Source: Paraprevotella sp. (GTDB lineage: Bacteria > Bacteroidota > Bacteroidia > Bacteroidales > Bacteroidaceae). Taken from it: DNA of 17,200 bases. Position 1 is the stretch's first letter. Each line of letters opens with the position of its first letter. The notes beneath the pieces were generated by a model. That model made no database searches. It was given only the letters and a program-made list of their open reading frames with translations, and was not told where the DNA came from. Made by a program: the position numbers and the translations under genes. Shown here piece by piece: positions 1 to 6,938 of the stretch. The stretch is from the NCBI GenBank assembly GCA_021205005.1, contig JAJPYK010000271.1:1-17200 (forward strand). Direction: 5' to 3'.

Positions 1-9
1 CCGTTACAA

Positions 10-471
10 ATGCCTATGAGAAAAACATTATATACCTTACTGCTTCCCCTCTTGGCCTGCTCTTGCGCCCAAAAGGAGGATCACGCAGAAGAACAAGCCG
101 AAGGCCTGCTTTATTCCGCACGTACCCTGATGACCGCAAAAAAATATGCCGCGGCCAAAGACAGCGTCCTGACGCTTCGCAAACGTGTCCCCACTGCACT
201 CGAAGCACGCGCTGCCGGCATCATCGTCATGGACAGCATCGAACTGCTCGAAGCACAGGACTCGCTGACGCTCATGGACAGTACGCTGAAAACGGAACGG
301 GACGTACTCGCCCGCCTGAAAGCCGAAAAACGCAGGGGACATAACGCGGAATATCTCAAACAATATACCAAGGTTTTTCACATGCAACAGCATTTTGAAG
401 AAACGGAAGCCAAAGTAAAATTCTATTTGCGCAAAATAGAAGTGGACCGCAACGAAAACAATGCACAATAA
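10..471 (+). CDS. Small coiled-coil lipoprotein, function unknown
   Basis: I do not recognise a named family. The 153-residue product begins with a short basic stretch (MRK), a leucine-rich core and LLAC at residues 14-17, which reads as a signal peptidase II lipobox with Cys17 as the lipidated residue; Cys19 is a less likely alternative. A second ATG two codons in (position 16) would serve equally well as start. The mature part is charged and almost entirely helical in character. Residues about 75-130 are rich in Glu, Lys, Leu and Asp and look like a coiled coil; residues 31-60 resemble a single helical-repeat (TPR-like) hairpin. It is probably a membrane-anchored periplasmic or surface protein. 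It converges on the DUF4250 gene, with a terminator hairpin just after its stop. The upstream context lies outside the window. Confidence 0.8.
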   Translation: MPMRKTLYTLLLPLLACSCAQKEDHAEEQAEGLLYSARTLMTAKKYAAAKDSVLTLRKRVPTALEARAAGIIVMDSIELLEAQDSLTLMDSTLKTERDVLARLKAEKRRGHNAEYLKQYTKVFHMQQHFEETEAKVKFYLRKIEVDRNENNAQ

Positions 472-521
472 AAAACGGACGTCCCTCCTTTAGCCCGTAA
501 GGCCGAAGGAGGGACACGTCC
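470..521 (-). terminator. Rho-independent terminator of the DUF4250 gene
   Basis: The arms 481-490 (GTCCCTCCTT) and 506-515 (AAGGAGGGAC) are perfect reverse complements. The stem extends outward through 477-480 pairing with 518-521, past a 2-nt bulge. On the minus strand the hairpin is followed at once by a run of six T (positions 475 down to 470), the classical arrangement for a transcript coming from 547-729. On the plus strand no T run follows, so its action on the lipoprotein gene is less certain. Confidence 0.85.
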
Positions 522-546
522 TATCATAAACAATTGTGTTTGTGTG

Positions 547-729
547 TCACCAGAACTTATTGGCAGCCTGGTTGTATTCCAATCCCGCCTCTGCCAGCTT
601 GTGTTCCAAGTCTCCGCGATCCACATCCATATCATCACATAAAGCGTCGAGCGTAGGATAGAAATCGCGCAACTTCATGTTGATGAAACTCATCAGCATC
701 ATCGGATCTTTAGGCATATCATCTTTCAT
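547..729 (-). CDS. DUF4250 family small protein
   Basis: This 60-residue soluble protein matches what I know of the DUF4250 family. It has the opening PKDPMMLMSFINMKLRD (residues 6-22), a central LDALCDDMDVDR segment and a C-terminal EYN...FW. The family has no established function; the acidic middle with an L-x-x-K-L helix looks like a compact helical domain. I chose ATG 729 because the family starts just before D-x-PKDP. An in-frame ATG at 780 would add 17 residues (MTAAVSGIYDKGEKRNK) that lie over a predicted leader hairpin. No clear Shine-Dalgarno is seen; the region before 729 is AAGGTGAAAAGAGAAATAAA. The gene is monocistronic, with its own candidate promoter about 215 nt upstream and a hairpin terminator after the stop. 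Confidence 0.88.
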   Translation of the reverse strand: MKDDMPKDPMMLMSFINMKLRDFYPTLDALCDDMDVDRGDLEHKLAEAGLEYNQAANKFW

Positions 730-739
730 TTTATTTCTC

Positions 740-753
740 TTTTCACCTTTATC
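740..753 (-). repeat. 14-nt direct repeat, copy next to DUF4250 start
   Basis: The minus-strand sequence GATAAAGGTGAAAA is found here, 10 nt upstream of the DUF4250 ATG, and exactly again at 891-904. It contains AAGGTG, which may serve as a weak ribosome binding site in this copy. Confidence 0.6.
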
Positions 754-890
754 ATAAATGCCGCTTACCGCGGCTGTCATCCTTCCGGACTGTCCTGCCG
801 GAACCGGTCACTCAGGTATAATCCGCTTTATAGCATGGCCAGTCCGTATAAAATAATCTTTTTACCTTATAAAAACTACTACCTAAAGTT

Positions 891-904
891 TTTTCACCTT
901 TATC
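891..904 (-). repeat. 14-nt direct repeat, distal copy
   Basis: This is the second exact copy of GATAAAGGTGAAAA, offset 151 nt from the copy at 740-753. No start codon opening a usable frame follows it closely, so it does not look like a ribosome binding site for another gene. Confidence 0.6.
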
Positions 905-943
905 GACTAATTCCTTTCAAGGAAATCTTGTTCTCTAACACGG

Positions 944-976
944 TGCAAAATTACAAACCGCACACAGTTCATGCAA
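944..976 (-). promoter_or_regulatory. Candidate Bacteroides-type promoter for the DUF4250 gene
   Basis: On the minus strand TAATTTTG (951-944) matches the -7 consensus TAnnTTTG. A TTG at 976-974 lies 22 nt upstream, roughly where a -33 element is expected. It sits between the rseP operon terminator and the DUF4250 gene and points toward the latter. The 12-nt context GCAAAATTACAA (plus strand) is identical to that at the tsaB promoter. Confidence 0.55.
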
Positions 977-990
977 GACTGCCCATATAT

Positions 991-1042
991 TTTAAAATGA
1001 AGATCCGCAAATTCTTGATTTAGGTCAAGAACTTGCGGATCT
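991..1042 (-). terminator. Terminator of the tsaB-rseP operon
   Basis: The arms 1001-1018 and 1025-1042 pair over 18 bp. The only imperfection (1011/1032) becomes a G-U pair in the minus-strand RNA; the loop is 6 nt (1019-1024). On the minus strand the stem is followed by TCATTTTAAAATATAT, a U-rich though interrupted tail. It lies 22 nt past the rseP stop. Confidence 0.8.
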
Positions 1043-1063
1043 CGCAGATATTTCGTCACCCGA

Positions 1064-2464
1064 CTATAACAAAAACCTCACGATATCATTATGGCAGGCC
1101 AGCACCATCAAGCCCATGATCAGGACCATACCCACCATCTGGGCACGTTCGAGAAACTTGTCACTGGGCGGACGGCGGAGTATCATTTCGGCCACGAGGA
1201 AGAGCACATGGCCGCCGTCCAATGCCGGTATGGGCAGAATATTCATGAAGGCCAGCATCAGGCTCAGGAAAGCAGTCGTTTCCCAAAACGCCAGCCAGTT
1301 CCACGTAGAAGGAAAAATGTTGCCGATCGTGATAAAGCTTCCCACACTCTTGGCGCCATCGGCCGTAAACAGGTATTTCAGGTCGCTCACATACCCCGAA
1401 AGGACGTCCACACCATGCGAGACGCCGGCCGGAATACTGGCCAAAAAGCCGTAATCCATCTGCACCGGTTTATAGCAGTCGGCCAACGATTGGCGCACCA
1501 CGCCCATCTTATAATCCGGCGTCAGCTCCAAAGACAACGTATCGGTCTGCCCGGCACCGCCCTTTTGGCATACAAGGGTCAACCGACGCAACTTCACACT
1601 GTCCTCATGAGAGCACCCGGCGGCCAGCTTATCCATGCGTTTCTGCATGATGATATCAAAATCGGTCCACGTGCTCATCGGCTTCCCGTCCATCGCCACG
1701 ATGCGGTCGCCCTTGCTCATTCCGGCCTTCTCTGCCGGAGTACCGGCCATGACGGAATCCACCACCGAGGGTACCACGGGCACCATGAAGGGAGGATTGG
1801 ACTTCAACATCTCCAGCATATTCATGTCCTTAGGCATGGTCAGCGTCATTTCCGTACCGCCTCGGCGCAACGTCACCTCATGTGCCTTTGAAATGTCACG
1901 ATAAATCGACCCGTTCCACTTCTTGAGCTCTTTTCCGTCTACGGCATACAGAATATCGCCGTCGCGGAAACCGATCTTCTCCGCCTGCTCGTTGAACTGG
2001 AAACCTAATTTCATGTCCTTCATCGGAATGTACTGTTCGCCCCACACAAAAAGCACCATGACATAAATGAATAAGGCCAACAGGAAATTGACCACCACTC
2101 CTCCGATCATGATGAACAGGCGTTGCCAGGCCGGTTTCGCTCTGAATTCCCAGCTTTGCACCGGTCTCTTCATCTGCTCCGTATCCAGACTTTCATTGAT
2201 CATTCCGGCGATTTTCACGTAACCTCCGAACGGAAGCCACCCGATGCCGTACTCGGTCTCATTGTTCTTACATTTGGGAAACAAACGGGTAAACCACTTG
2301 TCCTTCGTGCTGAACAGGTGGAAATAGGGATCGAAAAATAGGAAAAATTTCTCCACCTTCACATGGAAGAGCTTGGAGAAAAAGAAATGTCCCCCCTCGT
2401 GCAATACGACCAGTATCGAAAGCGAAAGCACCAGTTGGAGGGCTTTAATGATGATAGCATCCAT
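1064..2464 (-). CDS. rseP: Site-2 zinc metalloprotease RseP (RIP family)
   Basis: Inner-membrane intramembrane protease of the RseP/YaeL (M50B) family, which cuts membrane-bound substrates such as anti-sigma factors after a first cleavage. The zinc motif HEGGH is at residues 22-26 in the first membrane segment. The second motif, NILPIPALDGGH, is at 408-419 with Asp416 as the third ligand. A second membrane segment spans about 115-141, and two PDZ domains follow (about 150-212 and 228-320; the second has a clear KAGMSKGDRIVAMDG core). The last membrane helices lie around 385-410 and 438-458. The 466-residue length is near the family norm of about 450. It is the last gene of its operon, 26 nt after dxr, an adjacency I recall from other Bacteroidales. 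No RseA-like anti-sigma gene is present here, so the substrate is unknown. Confidence 0.96.
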   Translation of the reverse strand: MDAIIIKALQLVLSLSILVVLHEGGHFFFSKLFHVKVEKFFLFFDPYFHLFSTKDKWFTRLFPKCKNNETEYGIGWLPFGGYVKIAGMINESLDTEQMKRPVQSWEFRAKPAWQRLFIMIGGVVVNFLLALFIYVMVLFVWGEQYIPMKDMKLGFQFNEQAEKIGFRDGDILYAVDGKELKKWNGSIYRDISKAHEVTLRRGGTEMTLTMPKDMNMLEMLKSNPPFMVPVVPSVVDSVMAGTPAEKAGMSKGDRIVAMDGKPMSTWTDFDIIMQKRMDKLAAGCSHEDSVKLRRLTLVCQKGGAGQTDTLSLELTPDYKMGVVRQSLADCYKPVQMDYGFLASIPAGVSHGVDVLSGYVSDLKYLFTADGAKSVGSFITIGNIFPSTWNWLAFWETTAFLSLMLAFMNILPIPALDGGHVLFLVAEMILRRPPSDKFLERAQMVGMVLIMGLMVLACHNDIVRFLL

Positions 2465-2490
2465 TTGATATTTTGTTTGTAGTTATTCTT

Positions 2491-3657
2491 TTAACCTCTC
2501 CCGACATATTCGGCCGTAATCCTCCTGACTTCTGCATCGGTCTGCACATAGTCTTCATAGTCGGGCTCTTGAACAAATGTAGCGGTCTGCATGGCATGAG
2601 CTATCGCATCGCTCATCTGCAAAAAGCCGATGCGGTCTTCTAAAAAGGCGCGATTGACCACTTCATTGGCCGCATTTACAATACACGGCAGGTTGCCTCC
2701 GGCGCGCAAAGCTTCATAAGCCAAAGCCAGATTACGGAACCGTTGCGTATCGGTCTTCTCGAAAGTCAGCGCGGCAGCTTTAAACAAATCCAGTCGCTCA
2801 AACGAACTATGCAGACGCAAAGGGTAAGAAAAAGCATATTGGATGGGCACCCGCATGTCGGGCACGCCTAACTGGGCTTTCACCGCCCCGTCGGCAAACT
2901 GCACCGCACTGTGCACGATGGACTGAGGATGCACCACCACCTGAATTTGTTCCGGCATGACACCGAAAAGCCATTTGGCTTCTATCACCTCAAACCCCTT
3001 GTTCATCATCGAAGCCGAGTCGATAGTGATTTTGGCTCCCATAGACCAATTCGGATGTTTCAGCGCCTGCTCTTTCGTCACCGTGGCCAGTTGCTCCATA
3101 GAATAGGTACGGAACGGACCGCCGGAAGCGGTCAGGATAATCTTTTCGATCGGACTGATTTCCCCTGCCAAACACTGAAAAATAGCGGAATGTTCGGAAT
3201 CCACCGGAATGATGTCCGCATGATAATCTTTTGCCAGACGGTTGATCAGTTCACCGGCCACCACTAAAGTTTCCTTATTGGCTAAAGCAATTGTCTTTCC
3301 TACCTCAATGGCACTGATCGTCGGCCGCAATCCGGCAAAACCCACCATGGCGGTCAGCACCATATCCACAGTTTTTTCTTGCACAACCTGACAGATCGCG
3401 TCCACTCCGGCGTATACTTTTATGGGCAAGTCGGCCAGAGCATCCCGCAAAACCGCATACTTTTCCTCGTTGGCCACAACGGCCACTTCAGGGCGGAAAC
3501 GACGCGCCTGCTCGATCAACAGTTCCACATTATTGTTCGCCGTCAGTACATAAGCTTCATATAACTCGGAATGTTCCTCAATCACTTGCAAGGCCTGTGT
3601 TCCTATGGAACCGGTAGAGCCTAATATAGCGATCTTTTTCTTCTCTTTCGTATTCAT
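2491..3657 (-). CDS. dxr: 1-deoxy-D-xylulose 5-phosphate reductoisomerase
   Basis: Converts 1-deoxy-D-xylulose 5-phosphate to 2-C-methyl-D-erythritol 4-phosphate with NADPH, the committed step of the MEP isoprenoid pathway in the cytoplasm; it is the fosmidomycin target. The NADPH-binding GSTGSIG is at residues 13-19. LANKETLVVAGEL is near 125-137. The metal and substrate motif VDSEHSAIF has Asp153 and Glu155. ASGGPF lies at 177-182, and HPNWSMGAKITIDSASMMNK leads into Glu223, matching Glu231 of the E. coli enzyme. The 388 residues match the usual length of about 390. It starts 6 nt after rimM and is followed by rseP. A second MEP-pathway gene, ispF, is elsewhere in this window in a different operon. 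Confidence 0.98.
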   Translation of the reverse strand: MNTKEKKKIAILGSTGSIGTQALQVIEEHSELYEAYVLTANNNVELLIEQARRFRPEVAVVANEEKYAVLRDALADLPIKVYAGVDAICQVVQEKTVDMVLTAMVGFAGLRPTISAIEVGKTIALANKETLVVAGELINRLAKDYHADIIPVDSEHSAIFQCLAGEISPIEKIILTASGGPFRTYSMEQLATVTKEQALKHPNWSMGAKITIDSASMMNKGFEVIEAKWLFGVMPEQIQVVVHPQSIVHSAVQFADGAVKAQLGVPDMRVPIQYAFSYPLRLHSSFERLDLFKAAALTFEKTDTQRFRNLALAYEALRAGGNLPCIVNAANEVVNRAFLEDRIGFLQMSDAIAHAMQTATFVQEPDYEDYVQTDAEVRRITAEYVGRG

Positions 3658-3663
3658 CCAAGA

Positions 3664-4200
3664 TTATTCTTCTCGTCCGTCCAAATCCAAAAGGCCGTCC
3701 GGCAGTGTCATATAAATCTTACGGTTCTTATGGTCGATATCGTCTATCAGCTCCTCGCTGACCGGTATCAGCAGATCATCTCCCGAGGGCGTCACCACTT
3801 CAAAAAGTACGTTCATCGTAGTGTCATCGACACGGTCTACAATGCCCAACTCCCCGTGACAGACATCCACCACGGTAAAACCGGTAAAGTAACTCCACGT
3901 ATATTCTCCGTCGAGCCTGTCTCCGGCCAACGATTTGGGAAAGTACACTTCCACGCCCGCCATCCGTCGCGCCTGGGCCTCCGTGTCGATACCTTCAAAC
4001 TTCACTAAAGCCGCCGTATCGTTTTTAAAACGATATTCTTCCATGAAAAAAGGCACGAGTATGCCGTCCATACGGCAAATCAAATATTCGGCCTCCACAC
4101 GGTCGAACACATCATCGGTGAAAGTCATGCACAACTCTCCCGACACACCGTGTGTCTTGGTCAGCAATCCGATCCTATAGACCTCGTCCTCGCGTATCAT
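3664..4200 (-). CDS. rimM: Ribosome maturation factor RimM
   Basis: Assists late 30S subunit assembly by binding ribosomal protein S19 and the 16S rRNA head region. The N-terminal RimM domain begins at once with YRIGLLTKTHGVSGEL (residues 8-23), the family hallmark, and continues to about residue 90. The C-terminal PRC-barrel follows, with EYTWSYFTGFTVVD and the typical DDLLIPVSEELIDDID near residues 140-155. At 178 residues it has normal length. The ATG overlaps the murA stop in an ATGA junction, implying translational coupling, and dxr starts 6 nt downstream. In many bacteria rimM sits with rpsP and trmD; here it is with murA and dxr instead. Confidence 0.95.
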   Translation of the reverse strand: MIREDEVYRIGLLTKTHGVSGELCMTFTDDVFDRVEAEYLICRMDGILVPFFMEEYRFKNDTAALVKFEGIDTEAQARRMAGVEVYFPKSLAGDRLDGEYTWSYFTGFTVVDVCHGELGIVDRVDDTTMNVLFEVVTPSGDDLLIPVSEELIDDIDHKNRKIYMTLPDGLLDLDGREE

Positions 4201-5507
4201 TCTTCCACACGTTGAATACTGGCCCCCAGCGCGGTCAGACGAGATTCTATGCTTTCGTATCCGCGGTCGATCTGTTCCACATTACTGATGTAGCTCATTC
4301 CGTCGGCACTCATGGCGGCAATCAACAAGGCAATGCCTGCACGAATGTCGGGCGACGTCATACATCCTCCGCGCAGACGGATTTGATGATCATGCCCCAC
4401 CACCACAGCACGATGGGGATCGCAAAGGATAATCTGCGCCCCCATGTCGATGAGTTTGTCTACAAAAAACAGACGGCTCTCGAACATCTTCTGGTGAATC
4501 AGTACGGTTCCTTTGGCCTGAGTGGCCACCACAAGCAATACGCTCAGCAAATCCGGCGTCAGTCCCGGCCACGGCGCATCGCTCAAAGTCATGAACGAAC
4601 CGTCCAAAAAAGATTCTATCTCATAATTATCATGCTTCGGAATGAAGATATTGTCTCCGTCGCGAAGCACTTGTACGCCCAAACGACTAAAAGTATAGGG
4701 GATGATACCCAGATTATCGTAACTTACATTCTTGATGCGGATGCCGTCGCCGACCATGGCGGCCATGCCGATAAAGCTGCCCACCTCGATCATATCCGGC
4801 AAAATCGTATGCGTCGCCCCGTGAAGGTCGTCCACTCCGACCACCGTAATCAGATTGGAAGCAATGCCGCTGATATTGGCTCCCATATGGTTGAGCAAAT
4901 GACAAAGCTGTTGGATATAGGGTTCGCATGCAGCATTGTAGATCGTGGTAGTCCCCATGGCCAGCACCGAGGCCATGATGATATTGGCCGTCCCGGTTAC
5001 CGAAGCCTCATCGAGCAACATGTACGTACCGCATAGACGGTCGGCATGGATGTCGTAGACGCTGCGGGACACGTCATAATCGAACTTTGCCCCCAATTGT
5101 TGGATACCCAGAAAGTGCGTATCCAAGCGACGACGACCGATTTTATCGCCTCCCGGCTTGGCCACCATGGCATGGCCGAAACGGGCGATCAGCGGACCGA
5201 TCAGCATCACGCTGCCCCGCAACTTCGTGCATCGCGCCAAAAATTCATCGCTCCGCACGTAACTCGTGTTCACCTCGTCGGCTTGGAACGTATAGTAGCC
5301 CGGCGCATGACGGGTCACCTTTACCCCGATGTCTTCCAACAACCGGATTTGGTTGTTCACATCCGAAATATTAGGTACATTTTTGATGCGGACCGGATCC
5401 GCCGTGAGCAGCGTGGCGCAAATCACCTGCAAGGCCTCGTTTTTCGCTCCCTGGGGATGAATGTCCCCACTCAGGCGGTGACCGCCTTCTATGATAAATG
5501 AAGCCAT
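4197..5507 (-). CDS. murA: UDP-GlcNAc 1-carboxyvinyltransferase MurA
   Basis: Transfers enolpyruvate from phosphoenolpyruvate to UDP-N-acetylglucosamine, the first committed step of peptidoglycan synthesis. Key residues are in place: Lys22-Asn23 in PQGAKNEAL, Asp319 in the PGLTPD segment (matching Asp305 of E. coli) and Arg389 in TSPDIRAG. The catalytic-loop residue is Asp121 (KPGGDKIGRRRLD) where E. coli has Cys115, the residue alkylated by fosfomycin. I chose ATG 5507, giving 436 residues and starting MASFIIEGG as in relatives. An in-frame ATG at 5573 would add 22 unsupported residues and overlap the DUF4290 gene by 32 nt. The stop overlaps the rimM start by 4 nt (ATGA). Confidence 0.97.
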   Translation of the reverse strand: MASFIIEGGHRLSGDIHPQGAKNEALQVICATLLTADPVRIKNVPNISDVNNQIRLLEDIGVKVTRHAPGYYTFQADEVNTSYVRSDEFLARCTKLRGSVMLIGPLIARFGHAMVAKPGGDKIGRRRLDTHFLGIQQLGAKFDYDVSRSVYDIHADRLCGTYMLLDEASVTGTANIIMASVLAMGTTTIYNAACEPYIQQLCHLLNHMGANISGIASNLITVVGVDDLHGATHTILPDMIEVGSFIGMAAMVGDGIRIKNVSYDNLGIIPYTFSRLGVQVLRDGDNIFIPKHDNYEIESFLDGSFMTLSDAPWPGLTPDLLSVLLVVATQAKGTVLIHQKMFESRLFFVDKLIDMGAQIILCDPHRAVVVGHDHQIRLRGGCMTSPDIRAGIALLIAAMSADGMSYISNVEQIDRGYESIESRLTALGASIQRVEE

Positions 5508-5541
5508 AAATGAAGTCGGAATAGAGGTTGAGTCATTCGTC

Positions 5542-6159
5542 TTAATTCTTTCTTTTGTTCTTCCGCGGCGCATTGCGCAACACAGAGGGCATACGTCCGG
5601 ACACCGCCTTTCCGCACTGGTCGGAAATCGTCTGGAAGCGTGTCATATCCAAGTGAACGGCTCCATGGGTATAAGATTCCAGATCCATGGCGACCTTTTC
5701 GTCATCCATCGCATCCTTGTTCCAATTGCCCAAACTACGCTTCATCTGTCCGGCCACCAATAGAGTCAGTTCGTCTCTCTCCTCGCCTTCCGGCATTTCC
5801 GCCAGACGGTGGATCAACGTCTCCAAAAGAGCTCCGTAGTGACGATAACGTATCTTCTTCATCGGATAAGCCATCGGAGCCGGTTTATTATTGCCGTTCT
5901 TTTTCGGCATCACTTCATAAGGATAATCAATATCCAACTTATAGTCGGCCATGATGGCCAGATGGTCCCACAACTTGTGTTTGAAATCCGGCACATCACG
6001 CAAATGCGGGAACATATTTCCCATGATCGACACGATGGTGCGCGCACAACGCTGCCGCTCCTCACGGTTTTCGAGCGTGACGGCATAGTCCACCATTTCC
6101 TGTATGCCGCGGCCATATTCCGGCATCGGCAGTTTCTTACGTTGGGTGTTATATATCAT
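5542..6159 (-). CDS. DUF4290 domain-containing protein, function unknown
   Basis: A 205-residue soluble protein that I recognise as the DUF4290 family of Bacteroidota. It opens with MIYNTQRKKLPMPEYGRGIQ, followed by a helix-rich region with RQRCARTIVSIMGNMFPHLR (about 36-55) and DFKHKLWDHLAIMADY. There is a proline- and lysine-containing linker around 85-105, and the C-terminal tail is strongly basic (PRKNKRKN). There is no signal peptide or membrane segment, so it is probably cytoplasmic. The basic tail suggests contact with nucleic acid, but that is inference. Its start directly abuts the tsaB stop with no spacer, and murA follows after 34 nt, so it is cotranscribed with t6A and cell-wall genes. 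No function is established for the family as far as I know. Confidence 0.92.
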   Translation of the reverse strand: MIYNTQRKKLPMPEYGRGIQEMVDYAVTLENREERQRCARTIVSIMGNMFPHLRDVPDFKHKLWDHLAIMADYKLDIDYPYEVMPKKNGNNKPAPMAYPMKKIRYRHYGALLETLIHRLAEMPEGEERDELTLLVAGQMKRSLGNWNKDAMDDEKVAMDLESYTHGAVHLDMTRFQTISDQCGKAVSGRMPSVLRNAPRKNKRKN

Positions 6160-6852
6160 TTATAAAAGTTTTTTCGGTTTTGACGCCACGAATTCCTTTA
6201 AGTAAAAAGGTTCGAAATAGGCCACGTCCTCGAAACGTCCGAGCGCGAAAGCCTTTTCAGCCAGCGGACCCATGTTTTTGGCCAAAGGCAAAATATCCGG
6301 CAAGAAGTGGGCATGAAGATGCGTCACGGCAGACCGGCATTTCTCCGCTCCGTCGCCGAAGAAGTAAACCGGACGGGCGTCCAAAAAATCGCGATAAGTG
6401 TCCGCATCCACGATGTCGGCCCCGATGGGACGAACGGTTTTCAACGCACGGTCGTACACCGCAGCGTAGACCTCCATCCGACGCGCGTCGATCATGGGAC
6501 AAAGCAAGGCATCCTCGGGCAATTCGTCGTTATAGAGCAGCACTGGCACGCAAAGCAGTTCCAAAGTCGGCACGGCTATCAGCCGCAAGTCGCGGGCGTA
6601 GCATATACCCTTGGCCATCGACACGCCGATGCGCAGACCTGTGTATGAACCCGGGCCGCAACTCACGGCCACCGCATCAAACGGAATGCCATGGTTGTCC
6701 ACATAAGAAAGCGCCTCGTCCACAAAAACACCTAACTGCACCGCATGCGAAGGCCCGCTCTTGTCTACTTTCTCAAACAACACCGCCCCGTCCTGGGTCA
6801 CAGCCACGGAACAAACCTTCGTGCTCGTTTCAATATGCAGTATGCAAGACAT
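6160..6852 (-). CDS. tsaB: tRNA threonylcarbamoyladenosine biosynthesis protein TsaB
   Basis: Partner and scaffold of TsaD in the transfer of threonylcarbamoyl to A37 of ANN-decoding tRNAs (t6A). It has the ASKHA-type fold start ILHIETSTKVCSVAV (residues 4-18), SGPSHAVQL at 32-40 and the signature SCGPGSYTGLRIGVSMAKG at 64-82. The acidic segment MIDARRMEVYAAVYD near 120-134 is also typical of TsaB. The 230-residue length is normal and shorter than TsaD, which rules out TsaD itself. It is the first gene of the minus-strand operon, with a candidate TAATTTTG box about 29 nt upstream, and is directly followed by the DUF4290 gene without a gap. Confidence 0.95.
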   Translation of the reverse strand: MSCILHIETSTKVCSVAVTQDGAVLFEKVDKSGPSHAVQLGVFVDEALSYVDNHGIPFDAVAVSCGPGSYTGLRIGVSMAKGICYARDLRLIAVPTLELLCVPVLLYNDELPEDALLCPMIDARRMEVYAAVYDRALKTVRPIGADIVDADTYRDFLDARPVYFFGDGAEKCRSAVTHLHAHFLPDILPLAKNMGPLAEKAFALGRFEDVAYFEPFYLKEFVASKPKKLL

Positions 6853-6880
6853 AAGCTATTTTTCTCCTTGAATAACTCAG

Positions 6881-6888
6881 CAAAATTA
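6881..6888 (-). promoter_or_regulatory. Candidate -7 box for the tsaB-rseP operon
   Basis: Minus-strand TAATTTTG matches TAnnTTTG and lies 28 nt upstream of the tsaB ATG, predicting a leader of roughly 20 nt. I do not see a TTTG-type -33 element at normal spacing, so the call rests on the -7 box and position. Confidence 0.5.
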
Positions 6889-6910
6889 CAATTTTCTCCT
6901 ATTATTTTTC

Positions 6911-6918
6911 TACTTTTG
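6911..6918 (+). promoter_or_regulatory. Candidate -7 box for the yicC-nadD operon
   Basis: Plus-strand TACTTTTG matches TAnnTTTG and lies 20 nt upstream of the yicC ATG. It is back to back with the tsaB box, 22 nt apart, in an 86-nt AT-rich divergent region. No clear -33 element is visible. Confidence 0.5.
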
Positions 6919-6938
6919 CACAAAATAATTATTAAATC

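Larger units (their letters stand above)
730..943 (-). promoter_or_regulatory. Long structured leader upstream of the DUF4250 gene
   Basis: About 210 nt separate the candidate -7 box from the DUF4250 start. Read on the minus strand it holds two consecutive hairpins close to the start: TTCCGG (803-798) pairing with CCGGAA (788-783), and GCCGC (774-770) with GCGGC (764-760) closing a GGTAA loop. A 14-nt sequence, GATAAAGGTGAAAA, occurs twice (904-891 and 753-740); the second copy sits just before the start codon. I see no coding potential in this stretch; a 62-codon plus-strand frame at 835-1023 is low-complexity and runs into a terminator. Confidence 0.4.

Noticed and set aside
781..850. Possible signal recognition particle RNA on the minus strand (segment GTCCGGAAGGATGACAGCC)
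   Set aside because: The GTCCGGAAGGA core resembles the SRP RNA tetraloop region, but the conserved AGCAG side of the symmetric loop is absent (TGACAG instead) and I cannot draw the long closing helix around it. A covariance-model search with the bacterial SRP RNA model would decide.
835..1023. 62-codon plus-strand open frame
   Set aside because: It is low in complexity, resembles no family and its end lies in the rseP terminator hairpin; its AT-rich composition fits intergenic DNA.
1091..1891. Long plus-strand frame opposite rseP
   Set aside because: It is rich in His, Arg and Gln, as expected for the reverse complement of a well-conserved GC-rich gene, and rseP itself shows all family motifs.
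4152..5036. 294-codon plus-strand frame opposite murA
   Set aside because: It is a shadow of murA; it has no recognisable domain and its composition is that of an antisense frame.
5508..5573. N-terminal extension of murA by 22 residues
   Set aside because: It would overlap the DUF4290 gene, and relatives begin at MASF; ATG 5507 gives the normal protein length.
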